In this document: positions 45,801 through 60,800 of the stretch, piece by piece | Numbering within the stretch: position 1 is the first letter of the stretch | Layout: the number at the start of each line of letters is the position of its first letter | Assembly (NCBI GenBank): GCA_943735955.1 | Contig: OX030955.1 | Coordinates: 12,923,383-12,987,382 of the forward strand | Length of the DNA: 64,000 bases | Direction of reading: 5' to 3' | DNA from: Piscicola geometra | Taxonomy: Eukaryota; Annelida; Clitellata; Hirudinida; Piscicolidae | Notes under the pieces: generated by a model | The model's database searches: none | Told to the model about the DNA's origin: nothing | The model's input: the letters and a program-made list of their open reading frames with translations, nothing else | Position numbers and translations under genes: made by a program

Positions 45801-48800
45801 AACAGTGCCGACTACTGCATCGACAACAATGATTTCTACAGCATCCACAAGTGTTTCTACCGCTGCATCGACAACAGTGCTGATTACTGCATCAACAACT
45901 GTGCCGACTACTGCATCAACAACAGTGCCGACTACTGCATCGACAACAGTGCCGACAACTGCATCGACAACTGTGCCGACTACTGCATCAACAACAGTGC
46001 CGACTACTGCATCAACAACAGTGCCGACTACTGCATCGACAACACTGCCGACTACTGCATCAACAACAGTGGCGACTACTGCATCGACAACAGTGCCGAC
46101 TACTGCATCGACAACAGTGCCAACTACTGCATCGACAACAGTGCCGACTACTGCATCGACAACAATGATTTATTCAGCATCAACAAGTGTGTCTACCGCT
46201 GCTTCGACAACAGTGCTGATTACTGCATCAACAACTGTGCCGACTACTGCATCAACAACAGTGCCGACTACTGCATCGACAACAGTGCCGAAAACTGCAT
46301 CGACAACAGTGCCGACTACTGCATCAACAACAGTGCCGACTACTGCATCGAAAACAGTGCCGACTACTGCATCGACAACAGTGCCGACTACTGCATCGAC
46401 AACAGTGCCGACTACTGCATCGACAACAGTGCCGACTACTGCATCGACAACAATGATTTCTACAGCATCCACAAGTGTGTCTACCGCTGCATCGACAACA
46501 GTGCTGATTACTGCATCAACAACTGTGCCGACTACTGCATCAACAACAGTGCCGACTACTGCATCGACAACAGTGCCGACAACTGCATCGACAACTGTGC
46601 CGACTACTGCATCAACAACAGTGCCGACTACTGCATCAACAACAGTGCCGACTACTGCATCGACAACACTGCCGACTACTGCATCAACAACAGTGGCGAC
46701 TACTGCATCGACAACAGTGCCGACTACTGCATCGACAACAGTGCCAACTACTGCATCGACAACAGTGCCGACTACTGCATCGACAACAGTGCCGACTACT
46801 GCATCGACAACAATGATTTATTCAGCATCAACAAGTGTGTCTACCGCTGCTTCGACAACAGTGCTGAATACTGCATCAACAACTGTGCCGACTACTGCAT
46901 CAACAACAGTGCCGAATACTGCATCGACAACAGTGCCGACTACTGCATCAACAACAGTGCTGACTACTGCATCGACAACAGTGCCGAAAACTGCATCGAC
47001 AACAGTGCCGACTACTGCATCAACAACAGTGCCGACTACTGCATCGAAAACAGTGCCGACTACTGCATCGGAAACAGTGCCGACTACTGCATCGACAACA
47101 GTGCCGACTACTGCATCGACAACAGTGCCGACTACTGCATCGACAACAATGATTTCTACAGCACCCACAAGTGTGTCTAGTGCTGCATCGACAACAGTGC
47201 CGACTACTGCATCGACAACAGTGCTGACTATTGCATCAACAACAGTGCCGACTACTGCATCGACAACAGTGCCGAAAACTGCATCGACAACAGTGCCGAC
47301 TACTGCATCAACAACAGTGCCGACTACTGCATCGAAAACAATGCCGACTACTGCATCAACAACAGTGCCGACTACTGCATCGACAACAGTGCCGACTACT
47401 GCATCGACAACAGTGCCGACTACTGTATCGACAACAGTGCCGACTACTGCATCGACAACAATGATTTCTACAGCATCCACAAGTGTGTCTACCGCTGCAT
47501 CGACAACAGTGCTGATTACTGCATCAACAACTGTGCCGACTAAGGCATCAACAACAGTGCCGACTACTGCATCAACAACAGAGCCCTCTACTTCATCGAC
47601 AACAGTGCCGACTACTGCATCGACAACAGTGCCGACTACTGCATCGACAACAGTGCCGACTACTGCATCAACAAGTGTGTCTAGTGCTGCATCGACAACA
47701 GTGCCGACTACTGCCTCAACAACAGTGCCGACTACTGCATCGACAACAGTGCCGACTACTGCATCGACAACAATGATTTCTACAGCATCAACAAGTGTGT
47801 CTACCGCTGCATCGACAACAGTGCTGATTACTGCATCAGCAACTGTGCTGACTACTGCATCAACAACAGTGCCGACTACTGCATCAACAACAGAGCCGAC
47901 TACTGCATCGACAACAGTGCCGACTACTGCATCGACAACAGTGCCGACTACTGCATCAACAACTGTGCCGACTACTGCATCAACAACAGTGCCGACTACT
48001 GCATCAACAACAGAGCCGACTACTGCATCGACAACAGTGCCGACTACTGCATCGAAAACAGTTCTGACTGTTGCATCAACAACAGTGCCGACTACTGCAT
48101 CGACAACAGTGCCGACAACTGCATCGACAACTGTGCCGAATACTGCATCAACAACAGTGCCGACAACTGCATCAACAACAGTGCCGACTACTGCATCGAC
48201 AACACTGCCGACTACTGCATCAACAACAGTGCCGACTACTGCATCGACAACAGTGCCGACTACTGCATCGACAACAATGATTTCTTCAGCATCAACAAGT
48301 GTGTCTACCGCTGCATCGACAACAGTGCTGATTACCGCATCAACAACTGTGCCGACTACTGCTTCAACAACATGGCCGACTACTGCATCGACAACAGTGC
48401 CGACTACTGCATCAACAACAGTGCCGACTACTGCATCGACAACAGTGCCAACTACTGCATCGACAACAGTGCCGACTACTGCATCGACAACAATGATTTA
48501 TTCAGCATCAACAAGTGTGTCTACCGCTGCTTCGACAACAGGGCTGATTACTGCATCAACAACTGTGCCGACTACTGCATCAACAACAGTGCCGACTACT
48601 GCATCGACAACAGTGCCGACTACTGCATCAACAACAGTGCTGACTACTGCATCGACAACAGTGCCGAAAACTGCATCGACAACAGTGCCGACTACTGCAT
48701 CAACAACAGTGCCGACTACTGCATCGAAAACAGTGCCGACTACTGCATCGACAACAGTGCCGACTACTGCATCGACAACAGTGCCGACTACTGCATCGAC

Positions 48801-51800
48801 AACAGTGCCGACTACTGCATCGACAACAATGATTTCTACAGCATCCACAAGTGTGTCTACCGCTGCATCGACAACAGTGCTGATTACTGCATCAACAACT
48901 GTGCCGACTACTGCATCAACAACAGTGCCGACTACTGCATCGACAACAGTGCCGACAACTGCATCGACAACTGTGCCGACTACTGCATCAACAACAGTGC
49001 CGACTACTGCATCAACAACAGTGCCGACTACTGCATCGACAACACTGCCGACTACTGCATCAACAACAGTGGCGACTACTGCATCGACAACAGTGCCGAC
49101 TACTGCATCGACAACAGTGCCAACTACTGCATCGACAACAGTGCCGACTACTGCATCGACAACAGTGCCGACTACTGCATCGACAACAATGATTTATTCA
49201 GCATCAACAAGTGTGTCTACCGCTGCTTCGACAACAGTGCTGAATACTGCATCAACAACTGTGCCGACTACTGCATCAACAACAGTGCCGAATACTGCAT
49301 CGACAACAGTGCCGACTACTGCATCAACAACAGTGCTGACTACTGCATCGACAACAGTGCCGAAAACTGCATCGACAACAGTGCCGACTACTGCATCAAC
49401 AACAGTGCCGACTACTGCATCGAAAACAGTGCCGACTACTGCATCGGAAACAGTGCCGACTACTGCATCGACAACAATGATTTCTACAGCACCCACAAGT
49501 GTGTCTAGTGCTGCATCGACAACAGTGCCGACTACTGCATCGACAACAGTGCTGACTATTGCATCAACAACAGTGCCGACTACTGCATCGACAACAGTGC
49601 CGAAAACTGCATCGACAACAGTGCCGACTACTGCATCAACAACAGTGCCGACTATTGCATCGAAAACAATGCCGACTACTGCATCAACAACAGTGCCGAC
49701 TACTGCATCGACAACAGTGCCGACTACTGCATCGACAACAGTGCCGACTACTGTATCGACAACAGTGCCGACTACTGCATCGACAACAATGATTTCTACA
49801 GCATCCACAAGTGTGTCTACCGCTGCATCGACAACAGTGCTGATTACTGCATCAACAACTGTGCCGACTAAGGCATCAACAACAGTGCCGACTACTGCAT
49901 CAACAACAGAGCCCTCTACTTCATCGACAACAGTGCCGACTACTGCATCGACAACAGTGCCGACTACTGCATCGACAACAGTGCCGACTACTGCATCAAC
50001 AAGTGTGTCTAGTGCTGCATCGACAACAGTGCCGACTACTGCCTCAACAACAGTGCCGACTACTGCATCGACAACAGTGCCGACTACTGCATCGACAACA
50101 ATGATTTCTACAGCATCAACAAGTGTGTCTACCGCTGCATCGACAACAGTGCTGATTACTGCATCAGCAACTGTGCCGACTACTGCATCAACAACAGTGC
50201 CGACTACTGCATCAACAACAGAGCCGACTACTGCATCGACAACAGTGCCGACTACTGCATCGACAACAGTGCCGACTACTGCATCAACAACTGTGCCGAC
50301 TACTGCATCAACAACAGTGCCGACTACTGCATCAACAACAGAGCCGACTACTGCATCGACAACAGTGCCGACTACTGCATCGAAAACAGTTCTGACTGTT
50401 GCATCAACAACAGTGCCGACTACTGCATCGACAACAGTGCCGACAACTGCATCGACAACTGTGCCGACTACTGCATCAACAACAGTGCCGACAACTGCAT
50501 CAACAACAGTGCCGACTACTGCATCGACAACACTGCCGACTACTGCATCAACAACAGTGCCGACTACTGCATCGACAACAGTGCCGACTACTGCATCGAC
50601 AACAGTGCCGACTACTGCATCGACAACAGTGCCGACTACTGCATCGACAACAATGATTTCTTCAGCATCAACAAGTGTGTCTACCGCTGCATCGACAACA
50701 GTGCTGATTACTGCATCAACAACTGTGCCGACTACTGCTTCAACAACATGGCCGACTACTGCATCGACAACAGTGCCGACTACTGCATCAACAACAGTGC
50801 CGACTACTGCATCGACAACAGTGCCGAAAACTGCATCAACAAAAGTGCCGACTACTGCATCGAAAACAGTGCCGACTACTGCATCGACAACAATGCCGAC
50901 TACTGCATCGACAACAGTGCCGACTACTGCATCAACAAAAGTGCCGACTACTGCCTCAACAACAGTGCCGACTACTGCATCGACAACAGTGCCGACTACT
51001 GCATCGACAACAATGATTTCTACAGCATCAACAAGTGTGTCTACCGCTGCATCGACAACAGTGCTGATTACTGCATCAGCAACTGTGCCGACTACTGCAT
51101 CAACAACAGTGCCGACTACTGCATCAACAACAGAGCCGACTACTGCATCGACAACAGTGCCGACTACTGCATCGACAACAGTGCCGACTACTGCATCAAC
51201 AACTGTGCCGACTACTGCATCAACAACAGTGCCGACTACTGCATCAACAACAGAGCCGACTACTGCATCGACAACAGTGCCGACTACTGCATCGACAACA
51301 GTGCCGACTGTTGCATCAACAACAGTGCCGACTACTGCATCGACAACAGTGCCGACTACTGCATCGACAACAGTGCCGACTACTGCATCGACAACAATGA
51401 TTTCTTCAGCATCAACAAGTGTGTCTACCGCTGCATCGACAACAGTGCTGATTACTGCATCAACAACTGTGCCGACTACTGCTTCAACAACATGGCCGAC
51501 TACTGCTTCGACAACAGTGCCGACTACTGCATCAACAACAGTGCCGACTACTGCATCGACAACAGTGCCGAAAACTGCATCAACAAAAGTGCCGACTACT
51601 GCATCGAAAACAGTGCCGACTACTGCATCGACAACAATGCCGACTACTGCATCGACAACAGTGCCGACTACTGCATCAACAAAAGTGCCGACTACTGCCT
51701 CAACAACAGTGCCGACTACTGCATCGACAACAGTGCCGACTACTGCATCGACAACAATGATTTCTACAGCATCAACAAGTGTGTCTACCGCTGCATCGAC

Positions 51801-54800
51801 AACAGTGCTGATTACTGCATCAGCAACTGTGCCGACTACTGCATCAACAACAGTGCCGACTACTGCATCAACAACAGAGCCGACTACTGCATCGACAACA
51901 GTGCCGACTACTGCATCGACAACAGTGCCGACTACTGCATCAACAACTGTGCCGACTACTGCATCAACAACAGTGCCGACTACTGCATCAACAACAGAGC
52001 CGACTACTGCATCGACAACAGTGCCGACTACTGCATCGACAACAGTGCCGACTGTTGCATCAACAACAGTGCCGACTACTGCATCGACAACAGTGCCGAC
52101 AACTGCATCGACAACTGTGCCGACTACTGCATCAACAACAGTGCCGACTACTGCATCAACAACAGTGCCGACTACTGCATCGACAACACTGCCGACTACT
52201 GCTTCAACAACAGTGCCGACTACTGCTTCAACAACAGTGCCGACTACTGCATCGACAACAGTGCCGACTACTGCATCAACAACAGTGCCGACTACTGCAT
52301 CGACAACAGTGCCGAAAACTGCATCAACAACAGTGCCCACTACTGCATCGAAAACAGTGCCGACTACTGCATCGACAACAGTGCCGACTACTGCATCGAC
52401 AACAGTGCCGACTACTGCATCGACAACAGTGCCGACTACTGCATCGACAACAATGATTTATACAGCATCCACAAGTGTGTCTACCGCTGCATCGACAACA
52501 GTGCTGATTACTGCATCAACAACTGTGCCGACTACTGCATTAACAACAGTGCCGACTACTGCATCGACAACAGTGCCGACAACTGCATCGACAACTGTGC
52601 CGACTACTGCATCAACAACAGTGCCGACTACTGCATCAACAACAGTGCCGACTACTGCATCGACAACACTGCCGACTACTGCATCAACAACAGTGGCGAC
52701 TACTGCATCGACAACAGTGCCGACTACTGCATCGACAACAGTGCCAACTACTGCATCGACAACAGTGCCGACTACTGCATCGACAACAGTGCCGACTACT
52801 GCATCGACAACAATGATTTCTACAGCATCCACAAGTGTGTCTACCGCTGCATCGACAACAGTGCTGATTACTGCATCAACAACTGTGCCGACTACTGCAT
52901 CAACAACAGTGCCGACTACTGCATCGACAACAGTGCCGACAACTGCATCGACAACTGTGCCGACTACTGCATCAACAACAGTGCCGACTACTGCATCAAC
53001 AACAGTGCCGACTACTGCATCGACAACACTGCCGACTATTGCATCAACAACAGTGGCGACTACTGCATCGACAACAGTGCCGACTACTGCATCGACAACA
53101 GTGCCAACTACTGCATCGACAACAGTGCCGACTACTGCATCGACAACAGTGCCGACTACTGCATCGACAACAATGATTTCTACAGCATCCACAAGTGTGT
53201 CTACCGCTGCATCGACAACAGTGCTGATTACTGCATCAACAACTGTGCCGACTACTGCATCAACAACAGTGCCGACTACTGCATCGACAACAGAGCCGAC
53301 TACTGCATCGACAACAGTGCCGACTACTGCATTGACAACAGTGCCGACTGTTGCATCAACAACAGTGCCGACTACTGCATCGACAACAGTGCCGACAACT
53401 GCATCGACAACTGTGCCGACTACTGCATCAACAACAGTGCCGACTACTGCATCAACAACAGTGCCGACTACTGCATCGACAACACTGCCGACTACTGCAT
53501 CAACAACAGTGCCGACTACTGCATCGACAACAGTGCCGACTACTGCATCGACAACAGTGCCGACTACTGCATCGACAACAGTGCCGACTACTGCATCGAC
53601 AACAATGATTTCTTCAGCATCAACAAGTGTGTCTACCGCTGCATCGACAACAGTGCTGATTACTGCATCAACAACTGTGCCGACTACTGCTTCAACAACA
53701 GTGCCGACTACTGCATCGACAACAGTGCCGACTACTGCATCAACAACAGTGCCGACTACTGCATCGACAACAGTGCCGAAAACTGCATCAACAACAGTGC
53801 CAACTACTGCATCGAAAACAGTGCCGACTACTGCATCGACAACAGTGCCGACTACTGCATCGACAACAGTGCCGACTACTGCATCGACAACAGTGCCGAC
53901 TACTGCATCGACAACAATGATTTATACAGCATCCACAAGTGTGTCTACCGCTGCATCGACAACAGTGCTGATTACAGCATCAACAACTGTGCCGACTACT
54001 GCATCGACAACAGTGCCGACTACTGCATCGACAACAGTGCCAACTACTGCATCGACAACAGTGCCGACTACTGCATCGACAACAGTGCCGACTACTGCAT
54101 CGACAACAGTGCCGACTACTGCATCGACAACAATGATTTCTTCAGCATCAACAAGTGTGTCTACCGCTGCATCGACAACAGTGCTGATTACTGCATCAAC
54201 AACTGTGCCGACTACTGCTTCAACAACAGTGCCGACTACTGCATCGACAACAGTGCCGACAACTGCATCGACAACTGTGCCGACTACTGCATCAACAACA
54301 GTGCCGACTACTGCATCAACAACAGTGCCGACTACTGCATCGACAACACTGCCGACTACTGCATCAACAACAGTGGCGACTACTGCATCGACAACAGTGC
54401 CGACTACTGCATCGACAACAGTGCCAACTACTGCATCGACAACAGTGCCGACTACTGCATCGACAACAGTGCCGACTACTGCATCGACAACAATGATTTC
54501 TACAGCATCCACAAGTGTGTCTACCGCTGCATCGACAACAGTGCTGATTACTGCATCAACAACTGTGCCGACTACTGCATCAACAACAGTGCCGACTACT
54601 GCATCGACAACAGTGCCGACAACTGCATCGACAACTGTGCCGACTACTGCATCAACAACAATGCCGACTACTGCATCAACAACAGTGCCGACTACTGCAT
54701 CGACAACACTGCCGACTACTGCATCAACAACAGTGGCGACTACTGCATCGACAACAGTGCCGACTACTGCATCGACAACAGTGCCAACTACTGCATCGAC

Positions 54801-57800
54801 AACAGTGCTGACTACTGCATCGACAACAGTGCCGACTGCTGCATCGACAACAATGATTTCTTCAGCATCAACAAGTGTGTCTACCGCTGCATCGACAACA
54901 GTGCTGATTACTGCATCAACAACTGTGCCGACTACTGCATCAACAACAGTGTTGACTACTGCATCGAAAACAGTGCCGACTACTGCATCGACAACAGTGC
55001 CGACTACTGCATCAACAACAGTGCCGAGTACTGCATCGATAACAGTGCCGACTACTGCATCAACAACAATGATTTCTACAGCATCAACAAGTGTGTCTAC
55101 CGCTGCATCGACAACAGTGCTGATTACTGCATCAACAACTGTGCCGACTACTGCATCAACAACAGTGCCGACTACTGCATCGACAACAGTGCTGACTATT
55201 GCATCAACAACAGTGCCGACTACTGCATCGACAACAGTGCCGACTACTGCATCGACAACAGTGCCGACTACTGCATCAACAACAGTGCCGACTACTGCAT
55301 CGACAACAGTGCCGACTACTGCATCGACAACAGTGCCGACTACTGCATCAACAAGTGTGTCTAGTGCTGCATCGACAACAGTGCCGACTACTGCATCGAC
55401 AACAGTGCCGACTACTGCATCGACAACAGAGCCGACTACTGCATCAACAACAGTGCCGACTACTGCATCGACACCAGTGCCGACTACTGCATCGACAACA
55501 GTGCCGACTACTGCATCGACAACAATGATTTCTACAGCATCAACAAGTGTGTCTACCGCTGCATCGACAACAGTGCTGATCACTGCATCAACAACTGTGC
55601 CGACTACTGCATCAACAACAGTGCCGACTACTGCATCAACAACAGAGCCGACTACTGCATCGACAACAGTGCCGACTACTGCATCGACAACAGTGCCGAC
55701 AAGTGCTTCGACAACAGAGCCGACTACTGCATCGACAACAGTGCCGACTACTGCATCGACAACAGTGCCGACTACTGCATCAACAACAGTGCCGACTACT
55801 GCATCGACAACAGTGCCGATCACTGCATCGACAACAGTGCCGACTACTGCATCAACAACAATGATTTCTACAGCATCAACAAGTGTGTCTACCGCTGCAT
55901 CGACAACAGTGTTGATTACTGCATCGACAACATTGCCGACTACTGCATCAACAACAATGATTTCTACAGCATCAACAAGTGTGTCTACCGCTGCATCGAC
56001 AACAGTGTTGATTACTGCATCGACAACAGTGCCGACTACTGGATCAACAACAGTGCCGACTACTGCATCAACAACAGTGCCGACTACTGCATCAACAACA
56101 GTGCCGACTACTGCATCGACAACAGTGCCGACTACTGCATCGACAACAGTGCCGACTATTGCATCGACAACAGTGCCGACTACTGCATCGACAACAGTGC
56201 CGACTACTGCATCGACAACAGTGCCGACTACTGCATCAACAACAGCGCCGACTACTGCATCGACAACAGTGCCGACTACTGCATCGACAACAGTGCTGAC
56301 TATTGCATCAACAACAGTGCCGACTAATGCATTGACAACAGTGCCGACAACTGCATCGACAACTGTGCCGACTACTGCATCGACAACAGTGCCGATTACT
56401 GCATCGACAACAGTGCCGACTACTGCATCAACAACAATGATTTCTACAGCATCAACAAGTGTGTCTACCGCTGCATCGACAACAGTGTTGATTACTGCAT
56501 CGACAACAGTGCCGACTACTGGATCAACAACAGTGCCTACTACTGCATCAACAACAGTGCCGACTACTGCATCGACAACAGTGCCGACTACTGCATCAAC
56601 AACAGTGCCGACTACTGCATCGAAAACAGTGCCGACTACTGCATCGACAACAGTGCCGACTACTGCATCGACAACAGTGCCGACTACTGCATCGACAACA
56701 GTGCCGACTACTGCATCGACAACAATGATTTCTACAGCATCCACAAGTGTGTCTACCGCTGCATCGACAACAGTGCTGATTACTGCATCAAGAACTGTGC
56801 CGACTACTGCATCAACAACAGTGCCGACTACTGCATCAACAACAGAGCCCTCTACTTCATCAACAACAGTGCCGACTACTGCATCGACAACAGTGCCGAC
56901 TACTGCATCGACAACAGTGCCGACTACTGCATCGACAACAGTGCCGACTACTGCATCAACAAGTGTGTCTAGTGCTGCATCGACAACAGTGCCGACTACT
57001 GCATCGACAACAGTGCCGACTACTGCCTCAACAACAGTGCCGACTACTGCATCGACAACAGTGCCGACTACTGCATCGACAACAGTGTCGACTACTGCAT
57101 CAACAACAGTGCCGACTACTGCATCGACAACAGTGCCGACTACTGCATCGACAACAGTGCCGACTAATGCATCAACAAGTGTGTCTAGTGCTGCATCGAC
57201 AACAGTGCCGACTACTGCATCGACAACAGTGCCGACTACTGCATCGACAACAGTGCCGACTACTGCATCGACACCAGTGCCGACTACTGCATCGACAACA
57301 GTGCCGACTACTGCATCGACAACAATGATTTCTACAGCATCAACAAATGTGTCTACCGCTGCATCGACAACAGTGCTGATTACTGCATCAACAACTGTGC
57401 CGACTACTGCATCAACAACAGTGCCGACTACTGCATCAACAACAGAGCCGACTACTGCATCGACAACAGTGCCGACTACTGCATCGACAACAGTGCCGAC
57501 TACTGCATCGACAACAGTGCCGACTACTGCATCAACAACAGTGCCGACTACTGCATCGACAACAGTGCCGACTACTGCATCGACAACAGTGCCGATTACT
57601 GCATCGACAACAGTGCCGACTACTGCATCGACAACAGTGCCGACTACTGCATCAACAACAGTGCCGACTACTGCATCGACAACAGTGCCGATCACTGCAT
57701 CGACAACAATGATTTCTACAGCATCAACAAGTGTGTCTACCGCTGCATTGACAACAGTGCCGACTACTGCATCGACAACAGTGCCGACAACTGCATCAAC

Positions 57801-60800
57801 AACAGTGCCGACTACTGAATCAACAACAGAGCCGACTACTGCATCGACAACAGTGCCGACTACTGCATCGACAACAGTGCCGACTACTGCATCGACAACA
57901 GTGCCGACTACTGCATCAACAACAGTGCCGACTAATGCATCAACAAGTGTGTCTAGTGCTGCATCGACAACAGTGCCGACTACTGCATCGACAACAGTGC
58001 CGACTACTGCATCGACAACAGTGCCGACTACTGCATCGACAACAGTGCCGACTACTGCATCGACAACAATGATTTCTACAGCATCCACAAGTGTGTCTAC
58101 CGCTGCATCGACAACAGTGCTGATTACTGCATCAAGAACTGTGCCGACTACTGCATCAACAACAGTGCCGACTACTGCATCAACAACAGAGCCCTCTACT
58201 TCATCAACAACAGTGCCGACTACTGCATCGACAACAGTGCCGACTACTGCATCGACAACAGTGCCGACTACTGCATCGACAACAGTGCCGACTACTGCAT
58301 CAACAAGTGTGTCTAGTGCTGCATCGACAACAGTGCCGACTACTGCATCGACAACAGTGCCGACTACTGCCTCAACAACAGTGCCGACTACTGCATCGAC
58401 AACAGTGCCGACTACTGCATCGACAACAGTGTCGACTACTGCATCAACAACAGTGCCGACTACTGCATCGACAACAGTGCCGACTACTGCATCGACAACA
58501 GTGCCGACTAATGCATCAACAAGTGTGTCTAGTGCTGCATCGACAACAGTGCCGACTACTGCATCGACAACAGTGCCGACTACTGCATCGACAACAGTGC
58601 CGACTACTGCATCGACACCAGTGCCGACTACTGCATCGACAACAGTGCCGACTACTGCATCGACAACAATGATTTCTACAGCATCAACAAATGTGTCTAC
58701 CGCTGCATCGACAACAGTGCTGATTACTGCATCAACAACTGTGCCGACTACTGCATCAACAACAGTGCCGACTACTGCATCAACAACAGAGCCGACTACT
58801 GCATCGACAACAGTGCCGACTACTGCATCGACAACAGTGCCGACTACTGCATCGACAACAGTGCCGACTACTGCATCAACAACAGTGCCGACTACTGCAT
58901 CGACAACAGTGCCGACTACTGCATCGACAACAGTGCCGATTACTGCATCGACAACAGTGCCGACTACTGCATCGACAACAGTGCCGACTACTGCATCAAC
59001 AACAGTGCCGACTACTGCATCGACAACAGTGCCGATCACTGCATCGACAACAGTGCCGACTACTGCATCAACAACAATGATTTCTACAGCATCAACAAGT
59101 GTGTCTACCGCTGCATTGACAACAGTGCCGACTACTGCATCGACAACAGTGCCGACAACTGCATCAACAACAGTGCCGACTACTGAATCAACAACAGAGC
59201 CGACTACTGCATCGACAACAGTGCCGACTACTGCATCGACAACAGTGCCGACTACTGCATCGACAACAGTGCCGACTACTGCATCAACAACAGTGCCGAC
59301 TACTGCATCGACAACAGTGCCGACTACTGCATCGACAACAGTGCCGACTACTGCATCGACAACAGTGCCGACTACTGCATCGACAACAGTGCCTACTACT
59401 GCATCAACAACAGTGCCGACTACTGCATCGACAACAGTGCCGATCACTGCATCGACAACAGTGCCGACTACTGCATCAACAACAATGATTTCTACAGCAT
59501 CAACAAGTGTGTCTACCGCTGCATCGACAACAGTGTTGATTACTGCATCGACAACATTGCCGACTACTGCATCAACAACAATAATTTCTACAGCATCAAC
59601 AAGTGTGTCTACCGCTGCATCGACAACAGTGTTGATTACTGCATCGACAACAGTGCCGACTACTGGATCAACAACAGTGCCGACTACTGCATCAACAACA
59701 GTGCCGACTACTGCATCAACAACAGTGCCGACTACTGCATCGACAACAGTGCCGAATACTGCATCGACAACAGTGCCGACTATTGCATCGACAACAGTGC
59801 CGACTATTGCATCGACAACAGTGCCGACAACTGCATCGACAACAGTGCCGACTACTGCATCAACAAGTGTGTCTAGTGCTGCATCGACAACAGTGCCGAC
59901 TACTGCCTCAACAACAGTGCCGACTACTGCATCGACAACAGTGCCGACTACTGCATCAACAACAATGATTTCTACAGCATCAACAAGTGTGTCTACCGCT
60001 GCATCGACAACAGTGCTGATTACTGCATCGACAACAGTGCCGACTACTGCATCGACAACAGTGCCGACTACTGCATCAACAACAGTGCCGACTACATCAT
60101 CGACAACAGTGCCGACTACTGCATCGACAACAGTGCCGATTACTGGATCAACAAGTGTGTCTAGTGCTGCATCGACAACAGTGCCGACTACTGCATCGAC
60201 AACAGTGCCGACTACTGCATCGACAACAGTGCCGACTACTGCATCAACAACAGCGCCGACTACTGCATCGACAACAGTGCCGACTACTGCATCGACAACA
60301 GTGCTGACTATTGCATCAACAACAGTGCCGACTACTGCATCGACAACAGTGCCGACAACTGCATCGACAACTGTGCCGACTACTGCATCGACAACAGTGC
60401 CGATTACTGCATCGACAACAGTGCCGACTACTGCATCAACAACAATGATTTCTACAGCATCAACAAGTGTGTCTACCGCTGCATCGACAACAGTGTTGAT
60501 TACTGCATCGACAACAGTGCCGACTACTGGATCAACAACAGTGCCGACTACTGCATCAACAACAGTGCCGACTACTGCATCGACAACAGTGCCGACTACT
60601 GCATCAACAACAGTGCCGACTACTGCATCGACAACAGTGCCGACTACTGCATCGAAAACAGTGCCGACTACTGCATCGACAACAGTGCCGACTACTGCAT
60701 CGACAACAGTGCCGACTACTGCATCGACAACAATGATTTCTACTGCATCGACAACAGTGCCGACTACTGCATCGACAACAGTGCCGACTACTGCATCAAC

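Noticed and set aside
44076..55364. + strand frames encoding IDNSADYC repeats (44,076-45,068; 48,372-49,508; 50,748-55,364)
   Set aside because: They begin at the ATG formed by the rare GTG-to-TGG change and end at TAG in TSVSSA units. The frame is closed many times in blocks A and B by TAG, so it is a shadow of the + frame 1.
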